Origin: Mermis nigrescens
Lineage: Eukaryota; Nematoda; Enoplea; Mermithida; Mermithidae
NCBI GenBank assembly: GCA_036768485.1
Contig: JAVLUZ010000273.1
Span: forward strand, 1,385,955 to 1,449,954
Direction of reading: 5' to 3'
Length of the DNA: 64,000 nucleotides
Every line of letters starts with the position of its first letter. Positions within the stretch are counted from its first letter, which is position 1. A program made the position numbers and the translations under genes. A model generated the notes under the pieces. It was not told the origin of the DNA and did not search any database. It was given only the letters and a program-made list of their open reading frames with translations. Positions 11,535 to 22,700 of the stretch are shown here, one piece after another.

Positions 11535-13000
11535 ATACTAGGAAAAATCTACCTAAAGTCGCAAAATCTGCTAAAAATCAGACTTTTCTAAGCAACGCTA
11601 AATATCGAAGTATATTCTGCGGCCTCTAAAAAAGTGTCTTTTTTTAATAATGTTCGAAGTTTCAGATAAGAGTGTACGAAATCTATCAAGGTTACCTTTT
11701 TAAATTGCTGGCACCTGATTCATAGAAAACTAAGAGATATTGTATTTAAAGTTGTTTTATTTTGTTATGAGCATTATAGCAAGCAAAGCAGGGGCCGATT
11801 GATTAGTGCACACAATCGTTTCGGGCATGCTAGTATATCTACATTTAGTCTGTTTCAAGTCAACTTACGCGTTTCCTACTGTTATAAACCACCCATGTCT
11901 CCAATTGTCTTCGATGTTTGCTATTTCATTCAATTGGCTTAGAAGACTGTTAGTTTACTCAATATCATTCCCATAGCTACTGCATAGCTAACGTGCTGCT
12001 TTTTCAATCATTTTTATTGTTAAATATTTATTTTAATCTGTTGGCGGCAGAATATACATCGATTTTTTGAGTTGCTTAGTTATTTTTATTTTTATTTTTA
12101 TTATTTTATTATTTTTATTATTTTTTTACTTACTTATTTTTTGGCAGATTTTGCGACTTTAGGTAGTTTTTTCCAAGTTTCCTCCTTTTACATCCTCAAT
12201 AATCCACAAAACCAAGAATATTCATCATTTTTTGTTTCATCGGAGCATTTTTCTTTGCTAGTACCCCACTTTTAATTAGTATGATTTGAGTACATCAGTC
12301 AGTAAACACATACAGTAACATGCCACAATAATGACAGCAGTCCAAGAACACCGGAAACAATACTGTGCTTAACATCAGCATTATCCTTTTCAAACAAGAC
12401 AACCTTACATTATTTTAACAGATCAAAGTTTATCAGCATTAACTTTACGCAAATATCAAGTGTAAGGAACACTAACGCTCAGATTTAGAAGTAAAATAAA
12501 TTTGTAGTATTAACTACATTTTAACTACAAATGATTAGTGCAAACTTCACACAACTACAGAGGCGGATTTAGGGGGGGCCTGGGGGGAAGCGGCCGCTCC
12601 TCCATTGACCCAAAAATAGTGCGCAAAATTAAGCATTTTTGAGCGATTTTTAGCGATTTTCGGGTTCAAAATGGCTAATTTTTCCGCCCAAGTCAGGGTT
12701 CCCGCCCCCTTAGGGGTACCGCCTACCCCTTAGGAAAATCCTAGATCCGCCACTGTACAACTACTAGGTGTAGAGAAAACTAACAGTCAGATTCTCAATT
12801 CTGATTTTACGTAGAACATTTTGAAAAAAATCAAGCTCCCGCAAAGCTCTAGAACAAGATTTAATATGCAGTGTAAACTTTATACAACCACAGGGTTTAA
12901 AGAAAATTTCAGTCGAATTCGTAATTCTGATAATACGATCAACATTTATGGCAAAATTAAGCCTCCACAATGGCCCAAGGACAAATAAATATCAGATGTG
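11535..13000 (+). mobile_element. Truncated composite repeat (copy 1)
   Basis: The left arm is 5'-truncated (TACTAGGAAAAATCTACC at 11535). The spacer matches the spacer of the 53.7 kb copy (GATTAGTGCACACAATCG). The inverted arm ends CTTTGCTAG near 12267. The junction CCACTTTTAATTAG then leads into the start of the GTGTAAA-rich region, which matches the reverse complement of 52850-53650. The array stops near 13000 and there is no terminal hairpin. A hAT MITE (12558-12755) interrupts it. Confidence 0.65.
12558..12755 (+). mobile_element. hAT MITE, CAGTGGCGGAT family
   Basis: The ends are CAGAGGCGGATTTAGG and, inverted, CAGTGGCGGATCTAGGA. The flanking octamers CACAACTA (12550-12557) and TACAACTA (12756-12763) differ at one base, consistent with an 8-bp hAT duplication. 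The interior is G/C-run rich and noncoding. Confidence 0.8.
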
Positions 13001-13655
13001 TAAACGTAGACTCAAGCTACGTTCACTTCGCTTACTTAACCAAAATATCAAGCTTATGCGCTCACACGGGGGTTCTCGCCCTTTTCAGGAGGTCGATCAC
13101 CAGCCGGCGATTCGGGGGTAAGCGGCCCGGCCTATTCAAGGTAGACTCGGCCCTCTGCGCACGCACCTAGTGAAACTTACTTACTTAACCCCTTTGAGAT
13201 TAAGTACCTAATTAAAGTAAGTTGCCCGGAAACCTAATTGAGGGCTCAAAAAGATTATTATTAAACTTGTTTTGAACCGAATTCCGGTGCTTGAAAATAT
13301 TAAGGGTTCCTAAGTATAGTGTAGCACAAGGACAGAATTCAACAGCACGGAGATTCAACCGAGCCCAGCATCGTCAATTAAATAATTAATTTTTACAATA
13401 TTTTTCGGACAGAAAAATTATGAAGCAATCAAAAAAGCGACAGCATGGAGGATACATGCTGCCGACCGTCGTGTCACGATAATCGGGTAAAATCAAACAA
13501 TGCAATTAAACAAGGGCACGAAAGCCCTGCCAAAGGCATACAACTGATGCCAATTGGCACAAGCACGAATGATTAAAAACAAAGCGTACGGCGAAAAGAA
13601 GCGTGCACACTACGCAGGAAAACTAACAGTCGAGTTCTGCAGCTAAGCAGGTAAA
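13001..13655. other. Repeat-rich spacer, no gene recognised
   Basis: Noncoding sequence. The block near 13595-13640 (AAGAAGCGTGCACACTACGC) recurs in the same orientation near 16430-16450. These direct repeats therefore bracket the whole minisatellite, palindrome and foldback region. Confidence 0.5.
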
Positions 13656-13659
13656 ATGG

Positions 13660-13830
13660 ACTTATGTCTGAACTTGGCGCATGACTGAACTTGGCGCATG
13701 TCTGAATCTTGGCGCATCGTCGCATGTTGGCGCATGTGACTTGTCTTACCTTGGCGCCAATCTCAATTTGGCGCCTGGTCTAACCTTGGCGCCTGTCTTA
13801 ATTTGGCGCATGTCTTAATTCGGAGACCCG
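13660..13830 (+). repeat. GGCGCA minisatellite (left arm)
   Basis: About nine degenerate units of roughly 17 bp on the theme TTGGCGCATGTCTGAAC. The reverse-complement array lies at 16136-16425, so the two form mirrored arms 2.3 kb apart. Confidence 0.85.
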
Positions 13831-14613
13831 TCGGGCATGGTATATGTATATAACTGTTATATCAGTTTCTTATAATTAAAGGGCCTTTCTATCTCAGAAT
13901 CGGTATACACTGAATGCAAAGTAAAGATTTAGCTCAATAGTTATATGTTATGAATTAGCGCCAAACGGCCGTTTTTTCACGTATAATTTAATTTTGTATT
14001 AATTTTTTCATTTTTGAAAAAATTTCATGTTTCAATGACTTAAGAAGAAAAAGCTTAATAAGTGAGGCTTGAAAACGATGTTTTCGATATGTATCCAGCG
14101 TTTCTGAGGCCCCAAAACAAGTATACTTTAGAGAATGTTTTTCACCCCTTCGCGAAAGTTCCGTGGTGTGCGTGCATAGCGGATCTAGGATTTCCGTAAA
14201 TGGGGGTGGTATCTTGACTTTTTCGAAAACCGTTATAAAATAGGTCCAAATATTTACCTTACACGTTCAAATTAAAAGTTTTTCCAGCGTTTTGCATCAT
14301 ATACTTTTATTTTAAATCACTTGGCGCGAAATTTTTTCGAAAATCTACGAGACTTATGCTGATTCTGTGCAGGAAATTATTAAACTTGTCTGATTTTAGC
14401 AAAAAATAAATAGAACGGCATTTCCGACGCCGGGACAATTTGAGAAATTGTGATCATCAACTGCTAAAAATCATTGCAAATTACATGTCCAATCTTTAAC
14501 TCAAGGGACGGGAGCGGGCCCCCTGTACCCTCCCTTCAATCCGCCCTTGTGCTGTTCGCATGTATGGCATTGGCAACCCTGACTTCTAAATGTTTGTGAC
14601 TGATTCATATCTA

Positions 14614-14811
14614 AAGAAAGTGTATTTTTCGGCCTATTGGCAGTCACATAAAACAACAATAATATCTTTATTCAAACCCTTAGGTACAATACAATGTTAA
14701 GAAAAATACGCATTTACGTATTATTCTTAACATTGTATTGTACCTACGGGTTTGAATAAAGCATTATTATTGTTTTATGTGACTGCCAATAGGCCAAAAA
14801 TACACTTTCTT
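14614..14811. repeat. Near-perfect 0.2-kb palindrome
   Basis: Arms of about 95 bp (AAGAAAGTGTATTTTTCGGC on the left, its complement ending CACTTTCTT on the right) meet at a centre of only a few bases (TACG-CATTTA-CGTA, near 14713). The arms differ at a few positions, for example CCTTAGG versus CCTACGG and TATCTTTATT versus a GCATTATTAT spacing difference. A direct repeat CATTGGCAACCCT lies just outside each arm (about 14569 and 14817). Confidence 0.85.
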
Positions 14812-14922
14812 CAGACATTGGCAACCCTAAACATTCAGAAGTGGATCACTATTTATTCTGACCAGACGCTAGCACAACCTACAGTGGGAGGGCTCGCCTG
14901 CTTCTCCCCTTATGCCTACACC

Positions 14923-16126
14923 CATAGGTGGGCAGCACCAAAATTCTGGGGGGTGAAAAAATTTCTGGAGGGGGTGGAAAAATTTTTAAAGGTCGAAAAA
15001 TGGTCTTAAAAGTGGTCGTATGGCGAAAAAACACCATTTTTCGACGTTTCTCATCGAGCACTATCCAATGGCATCAAAAATTGCTAGAAAAGCAAAAAAA
15101 AATTTTCTGGGGGGGGGTATTTTGATTTCTGGGGCGGGGGTATTTAAACTTCTGGGGGTGCATACCCCGGCTGAATCCGATCCTGGGGGGGCACGCCGCC
15201 AGTTCTGACCGGAGCGACTCGAGCAAACAAATTAGCGACCCGAGCGCTCACTTAAGTAAACAAAAGTGCGCAATTAATTATACTGGGCTGACCTCGTCGG
15301 TCGACCAATTATGCGTCTGGTACTTACAGTAATGCGCCCGACTAGGGTAGTATTTTTTTGAACACAATTTTTTTACAGAGCGAAAATCAAATTTTAAAGT
15401 TTAGTTTTTCGAGCTCATCGTGAAAAATGGAGCAAGAAAATATATAATTTTACAACATTTCATTCAATCTGGAAAAAGTTGACTGATTTCCAATGTGAGA
15501 GCACTAATAAAATGCAGTTTTATAAGTAGCGTTCTATTTCTTGGCATGGGCACATACATATTTTGAATTTTTTTGCATGTTGTTTTATAAGTGTCCCAGA
15601 AAAGATAATTCGATGGAGCGATTGTTCAACGATTTTTGCGATGCGTGTGCTTATATGTATAATTTTCGTTGACAAATCGTGGTAGTTTTTCATGTTGACG
15701 CTGTTGGCTTAGTATAATTTTAAAATATTTAAATTTTATGGACAAAATAAATGTCAAGTGCTCTCAAAAATTAAACAAGTTAACTTTCTTCAGAGTGAAT
15801 GAAATGTTGTAATATTATATATTTTCTTGCTCCATTTTTCACGATGAGCTCGAAAAACTAAACTTTAAAATTTGATTTTCGCTCTGTAAAAAAATTATGT
15901 TTAAAAAATACTCCCCTAGTCGGGCGCATTACTGTAAGGACCAGACGCATAATTGGTTGACTGACGAGGTCAGCCCAGTATAATTAATTGCGCACTTTTG
16001 TTTACTTAATTGAGCGCTCGGGTCGTTAATTTGTTTGCTCGAATCGCTCCGGTCAGAATTGGCGGCGTGCCCCCCCCAGGATCGGATTCAGCCCATACCC
16101 TCCCAAACCCCCCACGCCCATGTGTG
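14923..16126 (+). mobile_element. hAT-like MITE, TGGGCAGCA family (copy 2), split by a foldback element
   Basis: A perfect 8-bp duplication, CCTACACC, flanks the element at 14915-14922 and 16127-16134. The ends are CATAGGTGGGC and, inverted, CACACATGGGC. Removing the foldback insertion at 15169-16093 with one target copy leaves a MITE of about 270 bp, the same length as the other copies. Confidence 0.85.
15169..16093. mobile_element. Foldback element with about 300-bp inverted arms
   Basis: The arms 15169-15490 and about 15785-16093 are inverted copies starting GGCTGAATCCGATCC and including ATGGAGCAAGAAAATATATA. The unpaired centre is about 290 bp. The flanking octamers CATACCCC and CATACCCT differ at one base, so this is probably an 8-bp target duplication. 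No coding sequence. It is inserted in the MITE above. Confidence 0.85.
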
Positions 16127-16135
16127 CCTACACCT

Positions 16136-16425
16136 CTATCCATTTTCATGCGCCAAACATAGATATGCGCCAAGTTCAGCTATGCGCCAAGTTCGTACCT
16201 GCGCCAAGTTCATACATGCGCCAAGTTCAGACGTGCGCTAAGTTCAGTCACAATTGAGACCTGTAGCAATAGGCGCCAAGTTTAGATATGCGCCAAGTTA
16301 AAATAGGCGCAAGTTTAGATGGGCGCCAAGTTCATACAAGAAAACAAAAGGCGCCAAGTTTAGACGGGCGCCAACTTTAGACATGCGCCAAGTTAAGATA
16401 TGCGCCAAGTTGGGATCGAATGGCG
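16136..16425 (-). repeat. GGCGCA minisatellite (right arm)
   Basis: An array of GCGCCAAGTTCAGACA-like units, the reverse complement of the array at 13660-13830. There are about 12-14 units with variable spacing. Confidence 0.85.
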
Positions 16426-16770
16426 AAAAGAAGCGTGCACACTACGCAGGAAAAACAAACAGACGAATTCTGCAGCCAAGCAAATAAAAAGGCACGTACG
16501 GAGTCTGCTCACGTACGGCGACGAAAAGAAAAAAGATACGCTCAGCGCGGAAGCTGGCGGAGAGGCTCTCAGGCTCAAAAACTAATTGTAAAATGTAAAA
16601 TCTTAAAGTGCCGTCAAAACTGCGCTCGCACGCAGTACTAACTGATGCGGAAAAAGAGGCGTAACAACACGAACCAAGAGATATGAAAAGGATCTATGAA
16701 TACGACAATAGGCCTACGGGCAAATGCTTACGGTAAAGGTATGTACAAACGAGACATGCACAAATATGAG

Positions 16771-16933
16771 CAGGCACGTAGCTGGCCCTCCTATTTTGGG
16801 AGGGACCAACACCAATTTTGGGGGTCTAAGCCAAAAATAGTACAAAATAACTGTAAAAAGTCCTATTTTTCGGGTTTTTTCTGAATTTTGGGGGGGTCCG
16901 GACCCTCCCAGTCCCCCCACAGCTACGTGCCTG
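16771..16933 (+). mobile_element. CAGGCACGTAG-family MITE (copy 2)
   Basis: The terminal repeats are CAGGCACGTAGCTGG and, inverted, CAGGCACGTAGCTGT. A perfect 8-bp duplication AATATGAG lies at 16763-16770 and 16934-16941. 163 bp, noncoding, hAT-type. Confidence 0.9.
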
Positions 16934-17199
16934 AATATGAGACACACATATATGATCTTTTAACACACGTAAGATATGATCACACACATACCAATTCGTA
17001 CTCAAGTCGCATTAAGCCCGAGTGCCCATTTTCCTATCCCGGATTTTGATTGAAAATATGTGTGGGAATGGAATGGAAAATATGATAATTTTTAGGGAGG
17101 TGGTCCGGGCGACTCCACTTAAGCGTTGCGCTTAACGGTCGTGTACGTGCGTATGGAAATTGAGCACAAGAATGTTCATCTGGGGCAATCAATCGGTTC

Positions 17200-18736
17200 T
17201 TTTTTCATCTGTTTCAAAAAAACCCAAACTGATTTTTTTTCCCAAAAAATTTTTTAAGTATAAAGTTTACCAAACATAAGTTTGGCACATACAAACGTAC
17301 AATCAAAGGGCTACAAACTGGCCCAAACCGAATTTATTTACACTTAATGGGGCGTTAGGTTCAGATTTTTAAAGTTTACAATGTGGTGGACAGTGAAAAA
17401 TACGTGTTTGTGCATATTTTTGTTCGCCACTTTTCTGTTCAGAAGTCGGGAGAGGTCGAATAGGATAAAAATAAAGTACTTTCTAAGGGGTGGCGAGCAA
17501 AAATATGAAGTGAAGAAGTCGGGAGAGCTCGAATAGGATAAAAATCAAGTACTTTCTAAGGGGTGGCGAACAAAAATATGGACAAACACGTATTTAACAC
17601 GTATTTATCTGGAAAGTGTAAATAAATTCAGTTTGGGCCAGTTTGTAGCCCTTTGATTGTAGTACGTTTGTATGTGCAAAACTTATGTTCCGCAAAATAT
17701 TTGATATGATTTACCAATTGAATACGAAAAAACCTGTTTTTTTCGCCCATTTCACACCTCAGATTTCGAACTTTACACCCTCATAAACAACTCAATATTA
17801 CCTTTTTTCGAACGCAGTTTGCTTTTTACGTGTAGCCCTTAGAAGTTATTTTATTTTTATTTATTTAAATTATCTTAACTCATAACCGAAAAAGTTGGCA
17901 GAGAAATCTTTGACAGAATCTGTTTTTTTTCTCATTTACTAGAGTGTAAAGTTTAAACCCTGGTACTGTGTATTGATTGTAGAAAAGTTTGAAGGTCAGA
18001 TTCGTTATTCTGTCCTCACAGAGAACATTTTTTAAAAAAATTCATCATCCATGACGCTCTGGGCGGAAAAAATTTTTTCAGTGTAAAGTTTACACCTGCA
18101 CTAATAACGCAATATTGATTGTAAAGAAACAAAATAAATTTTGACGTGTAGCGCTGTAGCGCTTAAGACGAGGCAGATTTTAAACGAAGTTACCACGTTC
18201 TTTCTACTAAGTGGAGAATATGGCAGGAAAAAAATATTTTTTGTCCCAGCCTCTTTACAATAAACCGCCTCTAAATTCGAAAATATTACTTTTTAAGAAA
18301 AATTAAAAAAAAGTCCCTCCTAGATTTTTCAACCGTCTACCTTTTGAAACCAATCAGACTGCATAGAATGTAAAACTGAGTTAGATATGCTCTTGCACAC
18401 GAAAACTGTAAAAAAGCGTCTAGTTTACACACCTGTGCAACAAGCAATGAGTGTAAAGAAATTTTAAGACCAGATTCGCAACCTACTAATTAGGGAAAAC
18501 ATTTTTGAAAAAAAATTGGCCCTCCGCAAATTATTTGAATTTTTGGTGTAAACTTTACACACTCACGACGCGCTAGGTATTGAGTGTAAACAAGAAAAAA
18601 AATGGGGGCACCAAGTTTTTTTATTATCTACCTTTAAAAAAACCGCACCTCTCACATATGTGCCGTTATAGCTGTGAGAGGGGGCATATGTTGGGGGTAC
18701 CCAAGTATATTATAGGTACGCGCTAACGCGCTACCT
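17200..18736 (+). repeat. GTGTAAA array with terminal hairpin (diverged copy, no TIR head seen)
   Basis: Dense GTGTAAA/TTTACAC dyads with the same 3' block as the composite repeats (CCGCACCTC, GCCGTTATAGCTGTGAG, ACCCAAGTATATTATAGG). It ends in the AGGTA...TACCT stem-loop at 18714-18736. Near the left end, 17270-17390 and 17590-17690 are inverted copies around a tandem duplication of about 70 bp (AGAAGTCGGGAGAG at about 17440 and 17515). Confidence 0.7.
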
Positions 18737-19190
18737 ATGAATACGTGTTCTAGCTGTATGGCTAGTTACATTGGCGAAACTCGCCGACATTTTTGGGAAT
18801 ATAATTGCAGAGCATACTGGCATCTCATTTGCTACAGGAAAACCAATTCAGGGTGATAGCTTATCTGTTATTCACAAACGTATCGCAAATAGCAATCATC
18901 CAATTACATCAGATTGCTTTAAGGTTATCAGTCGAGCATACAACTCTTTTGATCTTTTAATCAAGGAGTCATTATACATAGCACGTGATCGTCCCATTAT
19001 CAACAATAATCTTTCATCATATCCTTTAAATTTGTTTCAATTTACCAACTTCCCACCTTTTTCATTTTCTTTAAGTTTAAAATCTTTTATAATTCTCTTC
19101 ATAATGTAATGGCAGGTTTAAACTTCAAGTTTCTCTTGGTTTACAACTCTCGCTTAGCAAGCTCATTTTTCAAAATTATCTATGACGAAT
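18737..19190 (+). pseudogene. Penelope-like element GIY-YIG endonuclease end
   Basis: The first frame reads NTCSSCMASYIGETRRHF, the zinc-binding Cys pair and the start of a GIY-YIG nuclease. A one-base frameshift near 18790 moves to a second frame with GNIIAEHTGISFATGKPI and RDRPIINNN, the usual C-terminus of Penelope-like polyproteins. A 3' tail (about 19070-19180) recurs near 53030-53140. The copy is 5'-truncated at the composite-repeat hairpin end and frameshifted. Confidence 0.85.
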
Positions 19191-19781
19191 AGTCGGTTTC
19201 AAAATTTGGAATACTTGCGATTAAAAGGAATAAAAGATTAAAATTTCTGCACATAACAGAATGTTATGCATTGATGACAATGATTGCATTCAGTCCACTG
19301 AATCCGTCTTTTATAAATGTTCATTTTTTAAAGGCCAATTTAAGAAGGTTCAAACTTTATTTAAGATATTTTTATGGGGCACAGTTGTGTTACATTATAT
19401 ACACAAGCAGGTCTTTTTTCACGCGTAATCTGAAAAGATCCTGCTTTTGCAGTACAACTTGATTCAGTGAAGAGCAGCGTTATCGTGCTAACCTTAGGTA
19501 AACAAACAAAATGCAACTCAATCGAAAATCTGATTGCAGGCAGAAATATTGCTATATTCACTATAAGGAGATGTGCTGTGACGCACCAAATATTTCTTCA
19601 GTTATAAACTTTTTTGATTTGAAATTTAAAAATGGTGACATTTGCTCTTTTACGTGTATTTATTTGGTTTTATTATTCAACGCTATAGAACAAGTGTACC
19701 TATAATTTTTTTCTGAGAAGCCAAAAGAAACTTAGCACGATCAATGCTGCTCTTGATCAGCGGCGGATCCAGGATTTTCTA
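19191..19781. other. No gene recognised
   Basis: AT-rich spacer between the Penelope fragment and the next composite repeat. The left end of a CAGTGGCGGAT-type sequence (GCGGCGGATCCAGGATTTTC near 19760) abuts the composite repeat. Nothing else was identified. Confidence 0.35.
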
Positions 19782-22700
19782 CTAGCAAAGAAAAATGCTC
19801 TGATGGAACAAAAAAGGGAATATACTTGGGATTGTGAATTATCGAGGATGTAAAAGGAGGGGACTAGGAAAAATCTCCTATGTTATATGCCAAAAATCGC
19901 AAAATATGTTAAAAACCAGACTTTCTCTAAACAATGCAAAAAATCGAAGTATATTCTGCGGCCTCCCAATAGAAATAAACTATTTACCAAAAAATTGATT
20001 AAAAAGGCAGCGAATTAGCAATGCAGTAGCTAAGCGAATTGATTGAAATAGTACATATCGATGCATTCAATACAATCGATGATATTGTTGGTTCAAAGCA
20101 GTAGGAAACACGGAAGCTGACGAGCAACAGACCTTATGTAGATACTCTTTTACACATGTCTACAACAATTGTTTACTAAACTTTTACATATTTCAAAGAC
20201 CGCAGAATATACTTCGATTTTTTGCATTGTTTAGAGAAAGTCTGATTTTGACATATTTTGCGATTTTTGGCATATAACATAGGGAGATTTTTCCTAGTCC
20301 CCTCCTTTCACATCCTCGATAATTCACAATCCCAATTATATTCCCCTTTTTTGTTCCATCGGAGCATTTTTCTTTGCTAGTACCCTACTTTTAATTAGCA
20401 AGATTTGGAAATACAATACTAGATTTCATTTACTGTGCGGTTCTTCTAATAATTGAATGGTTTAAACTTTACAAAGCTACTAGTTGTAGAAGAAACAAAC
20501 ATTCTGATCAGTAATTCTTATCGTACGTAGAACATCCTGTAAAGAAATATGCTTCCAAAACTTTCTAGAGCTAAACTTAATTTGCATTTTAAACTTTACA
20601 CAAGAGTGAAAAAACTTTTAGTGGGATTAATAAATTCGATATTGCTCTGATATAACGATCAGCATTTATTGAGAAATGAAACCTCTATAATGTTCTAAGA
20701 ACAAATTAACATTAGGTGTTAATCACTATACACTACTCTTCATGCGCCCCTAGCAGACGTATCACATCTGTTTCCATATATATTTTACGACTTTAGGGAA
20801 AAAATAAGTTACCGTGAGGCTCTAGAATGGAGCTTATTATATAGTGTAAACTTTACACTAGCAACAGGTGTAAAGAAGATTTTAGTCGGATTCGTAAATT
20901 CGATATTACTCGGATATTACGATCAACATTCATGAAAAAATTACGTCTCCATAACGGTTTAAGGACAAATAGACACAGATGTAAACCACTTTACATCACT
21001 GTTGTGTGTAAACGAACGCGCCCAGCTGACGTCCCTTATTTGATTCCATGTAAATTTTTAGATTTCGGCAAAAATTCAGGTTTTCGCAAAGCTCTAGAAC
21101 GAAGATTAATTAGCAGTGTGAACTTTACACAACCACCGACTGTAAAGAGGATTCTAGTCGGATTTGTAAATGTGATATTACTCGGATATTATGATCAACA
21201 TTTATGAAAAAATTATGTCTCTACAATGGTCTGAGGACAAATAAACATTAGGTGTAAACTGCTTTACACCACTGTTGAGCGTAAACAAACGCACCTAAAT
21301 GACGTCTCACACTTGATTTTAATACATGTACCTATATAAAAAGGGTTACCCCCTATTCTTGGGCAATGACCAGAGCTTCGCCCCGCAGAAATGGAGCTGT
21401 CCGTCTATGTTCCCCAGGATTTCGTTGCTCCCCACGTTACATTCGTACTCAAGAGTTTATAACGTAAATTTGAAAATTTTTCCACCGCTTCCTTCCCGAC
21501 TAGGGCACGTAAATCTCAAAATTTTTCCCACCGCTTCCTTCCCGACTAAGGCACGTAAATCTCAAAAACTTTTCCACCACTTCCTTCCCGACTGGGGCAT
21601 GTACCTACATACGTATAATGCTTTCATTCTTATATCCATAAAAATTTATAATGTACCTACTTGAGTGTATCTAAAAAGGATGACCTGGGCGTGGGGTTTC
21701 GAAGGGTTACCACCATATACATGGGCAGCGACAAAATACTGGGGGAGGTCCGACGGGGCAAATTCGCTAAAAATAGCTCTAAAAATGCCTAAAGCATTCT
21801 TGGAGGGGTCCAGCTAGACCCCCTCCCGCCCATGTGTGGTAACCACACACAGAAGGCAGAATACCCAACATTACCTCCAGAATTTAATTATTAAGAAATT
21901 TTTGCTTTTCCGGGTTCCAATGATACAAATCGATAGAGCTCGACGAGAAACATTCAAAAATGGTTTTTTTCGCCATAGCACCGTTTTTAAGGCCAAGGAT
22001 TTGAATTTTAAAAATTTCGCACCCCCGCAAAACTTTTGAGCCACCCACCTTTGCTCTCCAGGTGCTGCCCATGTACGTACACAAGGGTATATAACGTAAA
22101 TCTAAAAATTTTTCCGCCGCTCCTTTCCCGACTAGGGCATGTGTATGTACAATGCTTTCATTCTTTTATCCATAAAAATTCATGATTTACATGAATTTTT
22201 CTAGAAAACGAGGAAAGTTACAACGAATTACCGCAATTTTTCGTGATTTAACACTATGAAGTCGAAATTAAATGCTGAATAACATAGTGCCTTCAAGGCA
22301 TTACATTGGAGACAGACCCCAATGTTTTTAGGTTTCTTTATAGTAAGCAAGCGCAATAGGATAATTTTAACAGACATACAATAGACTTTGAAGACCATTA
22401 AATGCGTCACCATTAACACAATGCTCTAGAACAACGGCCAACATGCAGTGTAAACTTTACACAACCGCCTAGTGTAAAGAGGATTTTATTCCGATTTGTA
22501 AATCTCATATTACTCGGATATTATTACCAACATTTATGAAAAAAGTGCATGTCTACAATGGTCTGAGGACAGATAAACAATGAGTGTAAACTGCTTTACA
22601 TCACTGTTGGATGTAAACAAACGCGCCTACGTGACGTCTCACATTTGATTCTTTGAAAATTTCTAGACTCCAGGAAAAAATTAGGTTTCTGGAATGCTCA

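Noticed and set aside
18714..18736. Classical Helitron 3' end (hairpin plus CTRR)
   Set aside because: The hairpin is followed by ATGA or AAGA, not CTRR, and the 5' tip is CTAGC, not TC. The canonical Helitron1 model does not fit, though a Helentron-like one may.
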